From an uncultured Alteromonadaceae bacterium (GTDB taxonomy: Bacteria; Pseudomonadota; Gammaproteobacteria; Enterobacterales; Alteromonadaceae), in the NCBI GenBank assembly GCA_947501935.1, contig CANMXU010000017.1:35796-99795 (forward strand): a DNA stretch of 64,000 bases, given 5' to 3'. Both the position numbers and the translations under genes were made by a program. The notes beneath the pieces are model-generated. The model did not search any database. It saw only the letters and a program-made list of their open reading frames with translations, and was not told the origin of the DNA. Of the stretch, positions 17,215-28,977 are shown in pieces (the stretch's first letter is position 1; each line of letters starts with the position of its first letter).

Positions 17215-18252
17215 ATGCACAACCTAACTCAAGTTTTATTACGTAATAGTAATTTATTATCCGCCAATTTCCCGTTATTAGTGAACTTACCAGCAGATGA
17301 TTTTATGCTCGAATATTTAGCCTTATTCCCTAGTGCTAAGCCAAGTTATTTCACCACAAATTTTGAACAATATCAGGCAGTAAATAATGCTAAGCCTGCC
17401 GCTGCCCAATGCTATTTTTCAGCACAATACCAAAGCCAACAAAAACATGACTTAGTAATTCTGGCTTTTCCTAAAAGTAAAGCCGAACTAGCATTCACCT
17501 TAGCTATGTTGGCAAGCTCTATTAGCGATAATGCGACAGTATTAATAGTTGGTGAAAATAAGAGTGGTATCAAGTCAGTGCCGAAATTAACCACAAATAC
17601 GCTTAATTACTGTAAAAAAGTAGACTCGGCTCGCCATTGTTCACTCTTTTGTGGACAGTTTATCAACCAAAACAAAACATTTAATATTGATGATTGGTTT
17701 AAGTACTATTCACTTAATATTGATGGTGTATCCTTAGAAATAGCGTCATTGCCTGGTGTTTTTAGTCAGCACGAATTAGATGTTGGCACCCAGTTATTAT
17801 TAGAAAATTTACCAAAAGGTTTAACCGGTAGTGTTTTAGACTTTGGCTGTGGCGCTGGCGTTATTGCCAGTTTTGTTCATAAGAAAAACCCAACAACAGC
17901 CGTGACTTTAGTCGATGTTAGTGCCTTAGCTTTATGCTCTGCCGAGAAAACTTTAGCACTAAATAATATTACAGGGGCGAAGTATTTACCTTCAAATAGC
18001 TTATCGCAAGTTACCGGCAAGTTTAATCATGTGATTTCAAACCCTCCATTTCATCAGGGTATAAACACTAATTACCAAGCCACAGAAACATTCTTAGAGA
18101 AAATAAAACAACATATGCAAGCGAGAGCTTCTATTACCGTGGTTGCTAACAGCTTTTTACGCTACCAACCGATTATGGAAAAGGCCATTGCTGCAACCAA
18201 AATATTAACGATTAACAAAGGCTTCACTGTCTATCACAGCGTTGTAAAGTAA
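17215..18252 (+). CDS. rsmC: 16S rRNA (guanine-1207 N2) methyltransferase RsmC
   Basis: 345-residue two-domain enzyme that methylates G1207 of 16S rRNA in the assembled 30S subunit, using S-adenosylmethionine. The N-terminal half is a degenerate methyltransferase fold. The C-terminal half holds the SAM motif SVLDFGCGAGVIAS near residue 205 and the catalytic NPPFHQG at 276-282. Length and domain order match E. coli RsmC. It is divergent from the DsbA-like gene and followed by a kinase gene 138 bp on; no operon is apparent. Confidence 0.93.
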   Translation: MHNLTQVLLRNSNLLSANFPLLVNLPADDFMLEYLALFPSAKPSYFTTNFEQYQAVNNAKPAAAQCYFSAQYQSQQKHDLVILAFPKSKAELAFTLAMLASSISDNATVLIVGENKSGIKSVPKLTTNTLNYCKKVDSARHCSLFCGQFINQNKTFNIDDWFKYYSLNIDGVSLEIASLPGVFSQHELDVGTQLLLENLPKGLTGSVLDFGCGAGVIASFVHKKNPTTAVTLVDVSALALCSAEKTLALNNITGAKYLPSNSLSQVTGKFNHVISNPPFHQGINTNYQATETFLEKIKQHMQARASITVVANSFLRYQPIMEKAIAATKILTINKGFTVYHSVVK

Positions 18253-18390
18253 CAGCTGCTACGGTGAATATTTTTTATCAGTTGCGTTTAATGTTAATTG
18301 ATCCCACAATGAAAGAAGTTCAAGTAACGCTGAACCCTTGATTTATTAGCTTTTTCTGCCAGTATAAAACCATTTACCCGTTTAAGGCCT

Positions 18391-20016
18391 GTGAATTTTT
18401 TGATGGAACCAACAACAAAAATACAGTCATTTCACCGCTCTTTACTGATCACCATTGTCAGCTTTACTCTGGTGGCGGTGATCATATCCCTTAGTATATT
18501 GTCAGTAATATTCATCAGTGAAGAAAAATCTCAACTTAAGAGTACTGCTATTCAGCGAGGAAAAATTATCGCCTTGATGAGTATCGACGATATCAAAAAT
18601 AACGATTATGATATTCTAGAACAAAAGCTCATTCGCTCTAGCGCATTATCTCAAGTAAACTACATCCATATTTATCGCGTAACACCAGGTCAAGAAAGTA
18701 TTACCTTTTTCACCAGTTACAATAGAAGCGCTAACCACCCCGCTATCCCTGATAAAATCACCCAAATTCAGTCATTAATAAAGCCTAACATTACCAGTGA
18801 CTATATTGAGTTTATTCACCCGATTAAAGATGGCATACAAACTTTAGGTTATGTTTATTTACAATCAAGTTTTGAAAAAATTAATAGCCTGTCAAAAAAA
18901 TTCTTACTGACCATTATTTTACTTTCCTTACTGATGGCGATTATTGCCATTGTATTATCGTCACGATTGAAAAAGCGCTTGGCTGAGCCTTTAAATTACT
19001 TGATCGAAGTTATCCAGCAAATTTCACAAAGTAAAGACTACAGTATCCGTTATCAGCCTTTGCCGTTAAGAGAGCTTGATACCGTTGCACAAAACATTAA
19101 TATATTATTAGCGCGAACTCAAAAGCACATTCAAAAACAAAACGCTGAAACTGAAAAAATCATTGAACAAAATGATGCCTTAGCCAGTAAAGTAACAACG
19201 CGTACCGACGCACTTAAAGAGTCTAACCAAGAATTATTGTCTACTTTAGAAAAGCTTCACCAATTTCAAGACCAATTAGTTGAAAGTGAAAAAATGGCCT
19301 CTTTAGGTGATATGGTTGCCGGCGTTGCCCATGAAGTTAACACTCCCATTGGCTTAGGTGTTACCGCATCGACTTTATTAGAAGATCGTTTGTTAGAAAT
19401 TAAACAGTCTTTTGATGATAAAACCCTAAAATCTAGTCAGTTAAAAAAATTCTTAAATGACGGCCAAGAGAATGTTGCCATCATTTATCGCAACTTAGAA
19501 CGTGCCGCCAGTTTAATTTCAAGCTTCAAAAAAGTTGCCGTTGATCAGTCTAATGAAGACGAGCGCACAATTAATGTTGGCGAATTGTTGCAAGAAGTGA
19601 TGATGACGTTAGCGCCCAAACTTAAGCATCAACCTTATGTGGTTGACATTGAATGCTCTGAAAATTTAATCGTCGTTTCTAAACCGGGACCAATCAACCA
19701 GATATTGATTAATTTGATCATGAACTCAATAATTCACGGCTTTGAAGAGCGCGATCATGGTCGTATTCATATTCAAGTAATTAAAATGAGTTCACAATTA
19801 AATATCAGTTATGAAGATGATGGCAAAGGTATTGACCAAGCTTTAAAGAATAAAGTATTTGACCCCTTCACCACGACTAAACGAGGCTCAGGTGGCAGTG
19901 GACTAGGCCTGCACTTAGTTTATAATTTGGTAACTCAAGCACTTGGTGGCAATATTCAACTAGAAGAAAGAGTCACTCAAGGTGTTCATTTTGAAATAAG
20001 TTTTCCGGTTAAATAA
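18391..20016 (+). CDS. Membrane sensor histidine kinase upstream of arcA
   Basis: 541 residues. Two membrane helices (about 19-45 and 172-190) bracket a periplasmic sensor region of about 125 residues. HAMP (about 190-245), a coiled coil (about 245-300), HisKA with phospho-acceptor His314 (VAHEVNTP) and an ATPase domain with N box (NLIMNS), G1 (DDGKG) and G2 (GSGGSGLGLH) follow. There is no receiver or Hpt domain, unlike ArcB or the Shewanella ArcS. I prefer the GTG at 18391 (AAGG upstream) over the ATG at 18403. It lies 100 bp before arcA in the same direction, so it may feed ArcA or act with its own regulator elsewhere; partnership is inferred. Confidence 0.88.
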   Translation: MNFLMEPTTKIQSFHRSLLITIVSFTLVAVIISLSILSVIFISEEKSQLKSTAIQRGKIIALMSIDDIKNNDYDILEQKLIRSSALSQVNYIHIYRVTPGQESITFFTSYNRSANHPAIPDKITQIQSLIKPNITSDYIEFIHPIKDGIQTLGYVYLQSSFEKINSLSKKFLLTIILLSLLMAIIAIVLSSRLKKRLAEPLNYLIEVIQQISQSKDYSIRYQPLPLRELDTVAQNINILLARTQKHIQKQNAETEKIIEQNDALASKVTTRTDALKESNQELLSTLEKLHQFQDQLVESEKMASLGDMVAGVAHEVNTPIGLGVTASTLLEDRLLEIKQSFDDKTLKSSQLKKFLNDGQENVAIIYRNLERAASLISSFKKVAVDQSNEDERTINVGELLQEVMMTLAPKLKHQPYVVDIECSENLIVVSKPGPINQILINLIMNSIIHGFEERDHGRIHIQVIKMSSQLNISYEDDGKGIDQALKNKVFDPFTTTKRGSGGSGLGLHLVYNLVTQALGGNIQLEERVTQGVHFEISFPVK

Positions 20017-20131
20017 CCTTTTCTGATAAATCAAAACAATATTTTCTTGGTTTTTTATACAGATAACTGTAAAAATTGCTAAAATAGTAAAATAGATTTA
20101 ATAATTATAATAACCCATGGATAAAGTTAAC

Positions 20132-20836
20132 ATGCAAAAGCCTCATATTCTCATTGTAGAAGATGAAGATGTAACTCGCTTCAACTTACGTAGCCTATTC
20201 GAAGCCGAAGGCTATCAGGTATCAGAAGCTGTCGATGGCGAATCAATGGAAAATGCCTTACAAAAATATACCATTAACCTCGTTGTGATGGATATTAACT
20301 TACCAGGGAAAAATGGTTTGTTGTTGGCGAGAGAACTTAAACAAAATAGAGAGTTAGGTCTAATTTTCCTAACTGGTCGTGACAATGACGTTGATAAGAT
20401 TCTCGGTTTAGAAATTGGCGCAGATGACTATCTAACCAAACCCTTTAACCCACGTGAATTAACTATTCGCGCCCGCAATATTCTTAGCCGCTTGGTGCAA
20501 ACTAAAACCGAAACAACAACGGCAGTTATTCGCTTTAATCAATGGTCGGTTGATGGCAACTCAAGAAAGCTTACCTCTCCTACTGGCGAAATTATTCCTA
20601 TTCCACGAGGCGAGTATCGGGCGTTACGTTTATTGGTTGATAATGTCGGTCAAATAGTCACTCGTCAGCAGCTGATCAAAGAAATGACTGGCCGTGAATT
20701 ACGCGAAAATGACAGAACAGTTGACGTTACCATCAGACGCTTACGCAAACACTTTGAGTCAGATGAAAATTCAGTAGAACTAATTAATACTATTCATGGT
20801 GAAGGCTATCGCTTTGTTGGCGATATCGAAAATTAA
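20132..20836 (+). CDS. arcA: Aerobic respiration control response regulator ArcA
   Basis: OmpR-class response regulator: receiver domain (about 1-120) with phospho-acceptor Asp54 in [12 protein letters not shown] and a winged-helix DNA-binding domain (about 135-232). Sequence is very close to E. coli ArcA throughout, including [25 protein letters not shown]. ArcA represses or activates respiratory and TCA genes under low oxygen. The ATG at 20132 ([11 protein letters not shown]) matches the E. coli start; an upstream in-frame ATG at 20117 would add five residues and has no better ribosome-binding site. The flanking kinase and the convergent hptA gene make a compact Arc-like cluster. Confidence 0.95.
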   Translation: MQKPHILIVEDEDVTRFNLRSLFEAEGYQVSEAVDGESMENALQKYTINLVVMDINLPGKNGLLLARELKQNRELGLIFLTGRDNDVDKILGLEIGADDYLTKPFNPRELTIRARNILSRLVQTKTETTTAVIRFNQWSVDGNSRKLTSPTGEIIPIPRGEYRALRLLVDNVGQIVTRQQLIKEMTGRELRENDRTVDVTIRRLRKHFESDENSVELINTIHGEGYRFVGDIEN

Positions 20837-20868
20837 TTTAAAAGATTAACCCAGTCTCAAACATATTT

Positions 20869-20893
20869 AATGCCCGCTATTTATGCGGGCATT
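20869..20893 (+). terminator. Hairpin between arcA and hptA
   Basis: Perfect 9-bp stem AATGCCCGC / GCGGGCATT with a 7-base loop, 32 bases after arcA. It is followed by ATCGTTTAGG, a poor T-run. It lies between convergent genes and may serve both. Confidence 0.65.
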
Positions 20894-20970
20894 ATCGTTT
20901 AGGTCACAATTAAACTTCATTGAAAATATATAGCCATAACCGCAGAATAACCTCTTAAACTGAGTTGAAG

Positions 20971-21315
20971 TTAAATTGAGCCAAGCCACTGTACAAACGC
21001 AGCAATACCTTGTTCATTCAATTGCTGAAGTTTTAGTATATGAGCTTGTTTAATTTCCTTATCATCAAGCTCTTCCATAAAAGCCAGTTGTTGCTGAACT
21101 TTGCATAAACCGGCACTGCCTGCTGCGCCTTTCATTTTATGACAAGCTTCGTGCCATAAGCCTTGCGAGTCTGTCGCCATGGCATCATCAATGGCACTAA
21201 TATATTTAGGGGCCTGCTGGCTATATAAATCCAACATCTTTTCCAGCATTTCTTTGCCTAAATTGTCAAAGTATCCGGTTAGTAACTCAATATCTAAGGT
21301 ATTCATTTCATTCAT
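20971..21315 (-). CDS. hptA: Histidine phosphotransfer protein HptA (ArcB Hpt-like)
   Basis: 114-residue free-standing Hpt four-helix protein. The phospho-acceptor is His59 (from the ATG at 21315) in CHKMKGAAGSAGL, nearly identical to the Hpt motif of E. coli ArcB (HKIKGAAGSVGL). In Shewanella, a separate HptA passes phosphate from a hybrid kinase to ArcA. The same role is expected here, and the convergent arcA is its neighbour. A TTG at 21327 would add four residues; the ATG has GAG about 8 bases upstream. There is no kinase domain in the protein. Confidence 0.9.
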   Translation of the reverse strand: MNEMNTLDIELLTGYFDNLGKEMLEKMLDLYSQQAPKYISAIDDAMATDSQGLWHEACHKMKGAAGSAGLCKVQQQLAFMEELDDKEIKQAHILKLQQLNEQGIAAFVQWLGSI

Positions 21316-21574
21316 GCTACAGCTCAAGCGGTATTATTTTATAAATTGTAGCAAGTTCACCATAAAAAATTGAATTTATTTAGCTAACGCTTGTTATTCA
21401 AGTCCTTACTTATTTTAGGGTTGTTGATAAAAAATCATATTTTTAGCAACAAATGTAAAATAGTAGTAATAGTTTGCCTTAAAATTAAGATAGAATATGC
21501 GCCCTTGAAATTATGTATTCAGTGCCAATATATACAGTTCACTGACATAAAATGCAGCAAATAGCGGAGTAGTA

Positions 21575-22501
21575 ATGCCAACATCAATGCCTGATATAGC
21601 CAACCATACCACAGCGCAAACTGAGGGTACGCTTGATTGGGTGGGTATGAGTAATATCGAAATGCCCGTTATGGTCGCTTCCAAGGATGAAAATGATCGC
21701 TTAGTCTCAGCACACGTTGACGCTTTTGTTAACTTAAACGACCCTACAGCTAAAGGCATACATATGTCTAGGTTGTATTTATTACTTGATGAGTTATCAA
21801 GTAATGGCGTATTAAATTATCAATCGTTAGTCGCTTTATTGGATAATTTTATTATTAGCCATGAAGACTTAAGTGATAATGCGAAGGTACAATTTAACTT
21901 CGATTATCACCTAAGAAGAAAATCATTAATTAGTGGCAAGGAAGGTTGGAAAGCCTATCCTGTAACACTAACTGGCCGTATTAATAAAGGCCAATTAACC
22001 ATTGAACTTGCTATTGACGTGCGTTACTCGTCAACTTGCCCATGCTCAGCAGCATTAGCAAGGCAGCTTATTCAGCAGTCGTTTAAAGAAAAGTTTGCTA
22101 ACGATGATAACGTGAATTTAGACAACATTCATGAATGGCTTGGAACGACAGAAGGCATAGTAGCAACGCCTCATAGTCAGCGCTCTGTTGCCGAAGTTAA
22201 GGTGAAACTAAATCATGGCTGTGAGCAGTTTCCAATAACTGACTTAGTTGACCTAATTGAAGATGCCTTGCAAACTCCTGTTCAAGCGGCAGTTAAACGT
22301 GAAGACGAGCAAGAATTTGCCCGCTTAAATGGTCAAAATTTAATGTTTTGTGAAGACGCAGCAAGGCGTTTACAACACGCGATGAACCTCAGCCAAGGTT
22401 ATGATGATTTTTGGTTGCGTATTAATCACCTTGAATCGTTACATGCCCATGATGCTGTTAGTGTCGCCACTAAAGGTATCGCTGGCGGCTACCAACCTTA
22501 A
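21575..22501 (+). CDS. folE2: GTP cyclohydrolase I type IB (FolE2)
   Basis: 308-residue tunnelling-fold enzyme that converts GTP to 7,8-dihydroneopterin triphosphate, the first step of folate synthesis. It is the metal-promiscuous alternative to zinc-dependent FolE. The active-site cysteine lies in [14 protein letters not shown] (about 150-163). The C-terminal SLHAHDAVS is typical. The start has GGAG 6 bases upstream. In several bacteria folE2 is a Zur-regulated zinc-sparing gene; I saw no Zur-like palindrome before this copy, so it may be the constitutive or only cyclohydrolase here. A terminator follows. Confidence 0.94.
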   Translation: MPTSMPDIANHTTAQTEGTLDWVGMSNIEMPVMVASKDENDRLVSAHVDAFVNLNDPTAKGIHMSRLYLLLDELSSNGVLNYQSLVALLDNFIISHEDLSDNAKVQFNFDYHLRRKSLISGKEGWKAYPVTLTGRINKGQLTIELAIDVRYSSTCPCSAALARQLIQQSFKEKFANDDNVNLDNIHEWLGTTEGIVATPHSQRSVAEVKVKLNHGCEQFPITDLVDLIEDALQTPVQAAVKREDEQEFARLNGQNLMFCEDAARRLQHAMNLSQGYDDFWLRINHLESLHAHDAVSVATKGIAGGYQP

Positions 22502-22519
22502 AGATTTAATAACTCTTAA

Positions 22520-22544
22520 AAAGCGCTCTTCTAGAGCGTTTTTT
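22520..22544 (+). terminator. Terminator after folE2
   Basis: Stem CGCTCT / AGAGCG with a 3-base loop, preceded by an A-run and followed by TTTTTT, about 20 bases after the stop codon. Confidence 0.85.
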
Positions 22545-22822
22545 ATTTGTACTAAAAAACAAAAAGTGAATAAAATTAACTGCAATAGTGAATAAATGCA
22601 ATAACTAAGGTGAATATTACAAATACCTAGCAGTAATGTAATAAAATTACATTCTTGGATAATTTAACAACATTTCTCAATTATTCTGACAATATCGCTT
22701 ATATTTTTATCTTATAAATTATCAGCAAAGTCACGTCCTACCAGTGTTACACCTTGTTTTACATCAGTTTTGTAAATTTGTTAATTAATGTAAATTAATT
22801 ACGAGCAAAAACTCTATTTTTA

Positions 22823-22851
22823 TTGACCTTTACCCCCAAAGTGTTTAATGT
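22823..22851 (+). promoter_or_regulatory. Candidate sigma-70 promoter for gltBD
   Basis: TTGACC (22823-22828), a 17-bp spacer and TAATGT (22846-22851), about 110 bases before the gltB ATG. The hexamers and spacing are good for sigma-70. Confidence 0.5.
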
Positions 22852-22960
22852 ACTGGGTTCACTTGGATGTTAAACAGGATATTTATGCATTTTTCGCATA
22901 ACTATATTCCTTTTCAGTGTGCCCTGTTGCCAAGTCGTTATTATTATTAGGAGAAAACAC

Positions 22961-25900
22961 ATGCAGCTTTACGATCCCAACTTTCAAAAAGACAATTGTG
23001 GATTTGGTTTAATCGCTCACCAACAAGGTGAACCGAGCCATAAGCTGATCAAAACAGCTATTGCAGCACTTGATCGCATGCAACATCGTGGTGGTATTGC
23101 CGCCGATGGTAAAACAGGTGACGGCTGTGGATTACTTTTACAGAAACCTGATAGCTTCTTCCGCGCGATAGCTGAAGAAAATAATTGGCAACTAGGTAGA
23201 AAATATGCCGTGGGCATGGTTTTCTTAAATACCGATCCTGTTGAAGCTGCGCTTTCTAAAAAAATATTAGAAGAAGAGTTAACGCGTGAAACTTTAACAG
23301 TTGCAGGCTGGCGCGTAGTGCCAACCAATGTTTCGATATTAGGTGAAATTGCCGCAAGCAATTTACCGACCATTGAGCAAATTTTTGTTGATGCTCCTGC
23401 TGGGTGGCGTAATCGTGACCTAGAGCGTCGTTTATATATGGCGCGTCGTCGTGCTGAAAAACGCATCACCGACAGCAAATTTTATATCGCCAGTCTTTCT
23501 TGTTCGGTAACTATCTACAAAGGCTTAATGATGCCGGTAGATTTACCAAACTTTTATTTAGACTTAGCTGATATTCGTATGCAAAGTGCTATTTGTGTAT
23601 TCCACCAGCGCTTTTCAACGAATACCTCTCCACAGTGGCACTTAGCGCAACCTTTCCGCTTCTTAGCACACAATGGTGAAATTAATACCATTAAAGGTAA
23701 CCGTCAGTGGAGTCGTGCACGTACGACACGCTTCCAGTCACCTTTATTGCCTGACTTAATGGATGCAGCACCGTTTGTAAATGAAAGCGGCTCAGACTCA
23801 TCATCATTAGATAACATGCTTGAGCTATTTCTTGCCGGCGGTATGGATTTATACCGTGCGATGAGATTATTAATGCCACCAGCATGGCAGAACAGTCCAT
23901 TAATGGATGACGATTTAAAAGCCTTCTATGAGTTTAACTCAATGCACATGGAACCATGGGACGGCCCAGCCGGCGTGGTAATGACCAATGGTCGTCATGT
24001 AGCATGTAACTTAGATAGAAACGGTTTACGCCCTGCACGTTATGTTATTACTCGTAACGGATTTATCACCTTAGCCTCAGAAGTAGGTATTTGGGATTAT
24101 GGCGAAGATGAAGTGGTTGAAAAAGGTCGTGTTGGTCCAGGCGAAATGCTTGCTATTGATACTTACACCGGCAAAATTTTCCACTCAAATGATATCGACA
24201 GCGAATTAAAAGTTCGTCATCCGTATCGTGAATGGTTAGACAAAAACATTAAGCGCTTAGTTCCGTTTCATAAGTTAGACGCTGAGCTAATTGGCAAGCG
24301 TGCATTTAACGATGCTGAAATATTGCAATATCACAAAATGTTTAATTACAGCTATGAAGAAATTCAGCAAGTAATTAAAACATTAGCGGAAAATGGCCAA
24401 GAAGCGACAGGTTCAATGGGTGACGATACCCCAATGGCAGTACTTTCTAGCCAACCGAGAACCTTGTTTGATTACTTCCGCCAGCAATTTGCGCAAGTAA
24501 CAAACCCGCCAATAGATCCATTGCGTGAACGTTATGTTATGTCGCTTGGCACCTGTATTGGTCGCGAGCACAACGTATTTAATGAAACAACGAGTCATGC
24601 TAACCGTATTTTGTTTGAAACACCGGTACTTATGTACACAGGTTTAAAACAATTACGTGAGTTAGACCCTGAGCATTACCGCAGCGATACCTTAACGCTA
24701 AATTACGATCCTGAAGAAGGCTTAGAAGCAGCTATCACACGTTTATGTGATGAAGCTGAAGATTTAGTTAAAAATAAAAATACCGTTATTTTGGTATTAT
24801 CAGATCGTCAAATTCACAAAGGCTTATTACCTATTCCTGCGGCTATGGCTGTTGGCGCGGTACAAAAGCGTTTAGTTGATGAAGACCTACGTTGTGACTC
24901 AAACATTATTGTTGAAACTGCAGCTGCACGTGACTCACATCAATTTGCGGTATTACTAGGTTTAGGTGCTACGGCTGTTTATCCTTACCTTGCATTTGAA
25001 ACCATTGAACAAATGGTAGAGAAAGGTCAAATCGAACTAACCGCACGTGAAGCGGTAATGAGCTACCGCGACGGTATCAATAAAGGCTTGTTGAAAATAC
25101 TATCTAAAATGGGTATTTCAACCATCGCCAGTTACCGCTGTGCAGGCTTATTTGAAGTTATCGGCTTAAACGATAACATTATGAAATTATGTTTCCCTGA
25201 CTTACCAAGCCGAATTCAAGGTGCCGATTTTGAAGATATCGAGCAAGACAATATCAACCTTGCCCGAAAAGCATTTTTACCGCATCAAAAAATCAGCCAC
25301 GGTGGTTTATTAAAATACGTACATGGCGGCGAATATCATGCCTTTAATCCTGACGTTGTAAACTACATTCAAGACGCAGTTAAAAATGGCGAATACAGCA
25401 GTTACAGAAAATTTGCTGATGAAGTAAATAATCGTCCAGTTGCAATGTTACGTGACTTATTAGCGCTGAAAGAAGATACCGACTCAATTGCTTTAGATAA
25501 AGTTGAAGCTGAAACCGAATTATTTAAACGATTCGACAGCGCTGCTATGTCTATTGGTGCATTAAGCCCTGAAGCACATGAAGCTTTAGCCATTGCCATG
25601 AACCGTTTAGGCGGCTTTTCAAACTCTGGTGAAGGTGGTGAAGACGAACGCCGTTTTGGTACCGTGAAAAATTCACGTATCAAGCAAATTGCTTCTGGCC
25701 GTTTTGGTGTAACTCCACATTACTTAGTTAATGCTGATGTACTACAAATTAAAGTAGCCCAAGGCGCTAAGCCAGGTGAAGGTGGTCAATTACCTGGTGA
25801 TAAAGTTTCGCCATTAATTGCAAAACTACGTTACTCGGTTCCAGGTGTTACCCTAATTTCACCTCCGCCGCATCACGATATTTACTCAATTGAAGATTTA

Positions 25901-27421
25901 GCTCAGCTAATTTTCGATTTAAAACAAGTTAACCCAAGTGCTGTTGTATCAGTAAAATTGGTATCAGGCCCAGGTGTTGGCACAATCGCATCAGGTGTTG
26001 CTAAAGCCTACGCTGACTTTATCACCATTTCTGGTTACGACGGCGGTACTGCGGCAAGCCCATTAACTTCTGTTAAATATGCTGGTTGTCCGTGGGAGCT
26101 AGGTTTAGCTGAAGCGCACCAGTCATTAGTATCTAACGGTTTACGTCACAAAGTACGTTTACAAGTAGACGGCGGTTTAAAAACCGGTTTAGACATTGTT
26201 AAAGCTGCTATTTTAGGTGCTGAAAGCTTCGGTTTTGGTACGGTTCCTATGGTAGCTTTAGGCTGTAAATTCTTACGTATTTGTCACTTAAATAACTGTG
26301 CAACAGGTGTTGCAACCCAAGACGACATATTACGTGAGCAGTTCTTTAAAGGCTTGCCAGATCAAGTAATGAACTACTTCAAGTTTGTTGCCCAAGACGT
26401 ACGTGAAATTTTAGCAAAATTAGGTGTTGATGGTTTAGAAGCGATTATTGGCCGTACTGATTTATTAGTACCATTAGCCGGTCTTACTGCTAAACAACAG
26501 AAACTTGATTTATCACCTATTATTGCACCAGTAGTTGCCGGAGATAACACCGCACTATTTAAAACTGAAGAAAATATTGCCTTTGATGAAGGTAAACTTA
26601 ACCAAACCATGCTTGCTGCTGCAACTGATGCTATAGCTCATAGCGCTGGCGGCGAATACCGTTTCGTTATTCAAAATACTGACCGCTCAGTGGGTGCTTC
26701 ACTTTCAGGTGAAATTGCTCGTCAACACGGCGACCAAGGTATGGCGAGCTCGCCAATTAAAATACATTTATCAGGTACTGCTGGTCAAAGTTTTGGTGTT
26801 TGGAATGCTGGCGGTTTAGAAATGACCTTAACCGGTGATGCTAACGATTACGTTGGTAAAGGCATGGCTGGCGGTAAGCTAACGATTAAGCCACCAAAAG
26901 GTGTTGACTACATTAGCCATGAAACAATGATCATGGGTAATACTTGTTTATACGGTGCAACTGGCGGTAAGTTATACGGTAGTGGCCGTGCTGGTGAACG
27001 CTTTGCTGTTCGTAACTCTGGTTGTCACGCCGTTATTGAAGGTGCCGGTGACCACGCCTGTGAATACATGACTGGTGGTATTGTTACCATTCTTGGTCAA
27101 GTAGGTGTTAACTTCGGTGCAGGTATGACCGGCGGTTTCGCTTATGTACTTGATGAAGCTGATGACTTAGATATTCGTTTAAATAAAGAATCAATTGAGA
27201 TTTTACCGATTGAAGACTTAGTTATTCACCAAGAGCATTTACGCGGCATTATCAGTCATCACTTTGAAGAAACTGACAGCTGTAGAGCACAAGAAATATT
27301 AAATAATTTTGATCACTTTGCTCCGTTATTCAAATTAGTTAAGCCAAAAGCAACTGATGTGAAAACACTTTTAGGGCATCGTAGTCGTTCAACTGCAGAA
27401 CTTCGCGTTCAAGCGCAATAA
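22961..27421 (+). CDS. gltB: Glutamate synthase (NADPH) large subunit
   Basis: 1486-residue alpha subunit of GOGAT, making two glutamates from glutamine and 2-oxoglutarate. Order: class II glutaminase domain whose nucleophile cysteine follows QKDN at residue 13 (CGFGLIAH), a central domain, the FMN-binding synthase domain (about 800-1190) with the iron-sulfur cysteines in CKFLRICHLNNC, and the C-terminal glycine-repeat beta-helix (about 1230-1480). The propeptide to be removed is only 12 residues, shorter than E. coli's. The ATG at 22961 has an AGGAGA site 6 bases upstream; a GTG at 22919 is in frame but has no support. gltD follows after 32 bp. Confidence 0.97.
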   Translation: MQLYDPNFQKDNCGFGLIAHQQGEPSHKLIKTAIAALDRMQHRGGIAADGKTGDGCGLLLQKPDSFFRAIAEENNWQLGRKYAVGMVFLNTDPVEAALSKKILEEELTRETLTVAGWRVVPTNVSILGEIAASNLPTIEQIFVDAPAGWRNRDLERRLYMARRRAEKRITDSKFYIASLSCSVTIYKGLMMPVDLPNFYLDLADIRMQSAICVFHQRFSTNTSPQWHLAQPFRFLAHNGEINTIKGNRQWSRARTTRFQSPLLPDLMDAAPFVNESGSDSSSLDNMLELFLAGGMDLYRAMRLLMPPAWQNSPLMDDDLKAFYEFNSMHMEPWDGPAGVVMTNGRHVACNLDRNGLRPARYVITRNGFITLASEVGIWDYGEDEVVEKGRVGPGEMLAIDTYTGKIFHSNDIDSELKVRHPYREWLDKNIKRLVPFHKLDAELIGKRAFNDAEILQYHKMFNYSYEEIQQVIKTLAENGQEATGSMGDDTPMAVLSSQPRTLFDYFRQQFAQVTNPPIDPLRERYVMSLGTCIGREHNVFNETTSHANRILFETPVLMYTGLKQLRELDPEHYRSDTLTLNYDPEEGLEAAITRLCDEAEDLVKNKNTVILVLSDRQIHKGLLPIPAAMAVGAVQKRLVDEDLRCDSNIIVETAAARDSHQFAVLLGLGATAVYPYLAFETIEQMVEKGQIELTAREAVMSYRDGINKGLLKILSKMGISTIASYRCAGLFEVIGLNDNIMKLCFPDLPSRIQGADFEDIEQDNINLARKAFLPHQKISHGGLLKYVHGGEYHAFNPDVVNYIQDAVKNGEYSSYRKFADEVNNRPVAMLRDLLALKEDTDSIALDKVEAETELFKRFDSAAMSIGALSPEAHEALAIAMNRLGGFSNSGEGGEDERRFGTVKNSRIKQIASGRFGVTPHYLVNADVLQIKVAQGAKPGEGGQLPGDKVSPLIAKLRYSVPGVTLISPPPHHDIYSIEDLAQLIFDLKQVNPSAVVSVKLVSGPGVGTIASGVAKAYADFITISGYDGGTAASPLTSVKYAGCPWELGLAEAHQSLVSNGLRHKVRLQVDGGLKTGLDIVKAAILGAESFGFGTVPMVALGCKFLRICHLNNCATGVATQDDILREQFFKGLPDQVMNYFKFVAQDVREILAKLGVDGLEAIIGRTDLLVPLAGLTAKQQKLDLSPIIAPVVAGDNTALFKTEENIAFDEGKLNQTMLAAATDAIAHSAGGEYRFVIQNTDRSVGASLSGEIARQHGDQGMASSPIKIHLSGTAGQSFGVWNAGGLEMTLTGDANDYVGKGMAGGKLTIKPPKGVDYISHETMIMGNTCLYGATGGKLYGSGRAGERFAVRNSGCHAVIEGAGDHACEYMTGGIVTILGQVGVNFGAGMTGGFAYVLDEADDLDIRLNKESIEILPIEDLVIHQEHLRGIISHHFEETDSCRAQEILNNFDHFAPLFKLVKPKATDVKTLLGHRSRSTAELRVQAQ

Positions 27422-27441
27422 TATTTACGAACGCGAATTGA

Positions 27442-28872
<1,431 letters not shown>

Positions 28873-28897
28873 CTTATTTCAAAACAACTACCTGATT

Positions 28898-28923
28898 AAA
28901 AAAGCAGCTTCGGCTGCTTTTTT
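28898..28923 (+). terminator. Strong terminator of gltBD
   Basis: Stem AAAAAAGCAGC / GCTGCTTTTTT with a TTCG tetraloop, 25 bases after gltD. The A-run and T-run make it work on either strand. Confidence 0.93.
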
Positions 28924-28977
28924 GCTATCAGCATTGAGCTATAGTTAATGAATCAATGGTAGTGATATTGGTTCTTT

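Larger units (their letters stand above)
22502..22960. other. folE2-gltB intergenic region
   Basis: 459 bases, very AT-rich, without a convincing reading frame. It holds the folE2 terminator (22520-22544), a long AT-rich stretch (22550-22800) with no clear structure, and the gltB promoter candidate near 22823. The AT-rich stretch may bind regulators such as Lrp or IHF, but no site can be named. Confidence 0.6.

Noticed and set aside
21480..21574. Zur-type site before folE2
   Set aside because: Looked for because folE2 is often zinc-regulated; no TGTTATA-like palindrome is present.
22919..22960. Longer GltB start at a GTG
   Set aside because: The ATG at 22961 has an AGGAGA site and leads directly into the cysteine propeptide region; the extension does not resemble GltB.
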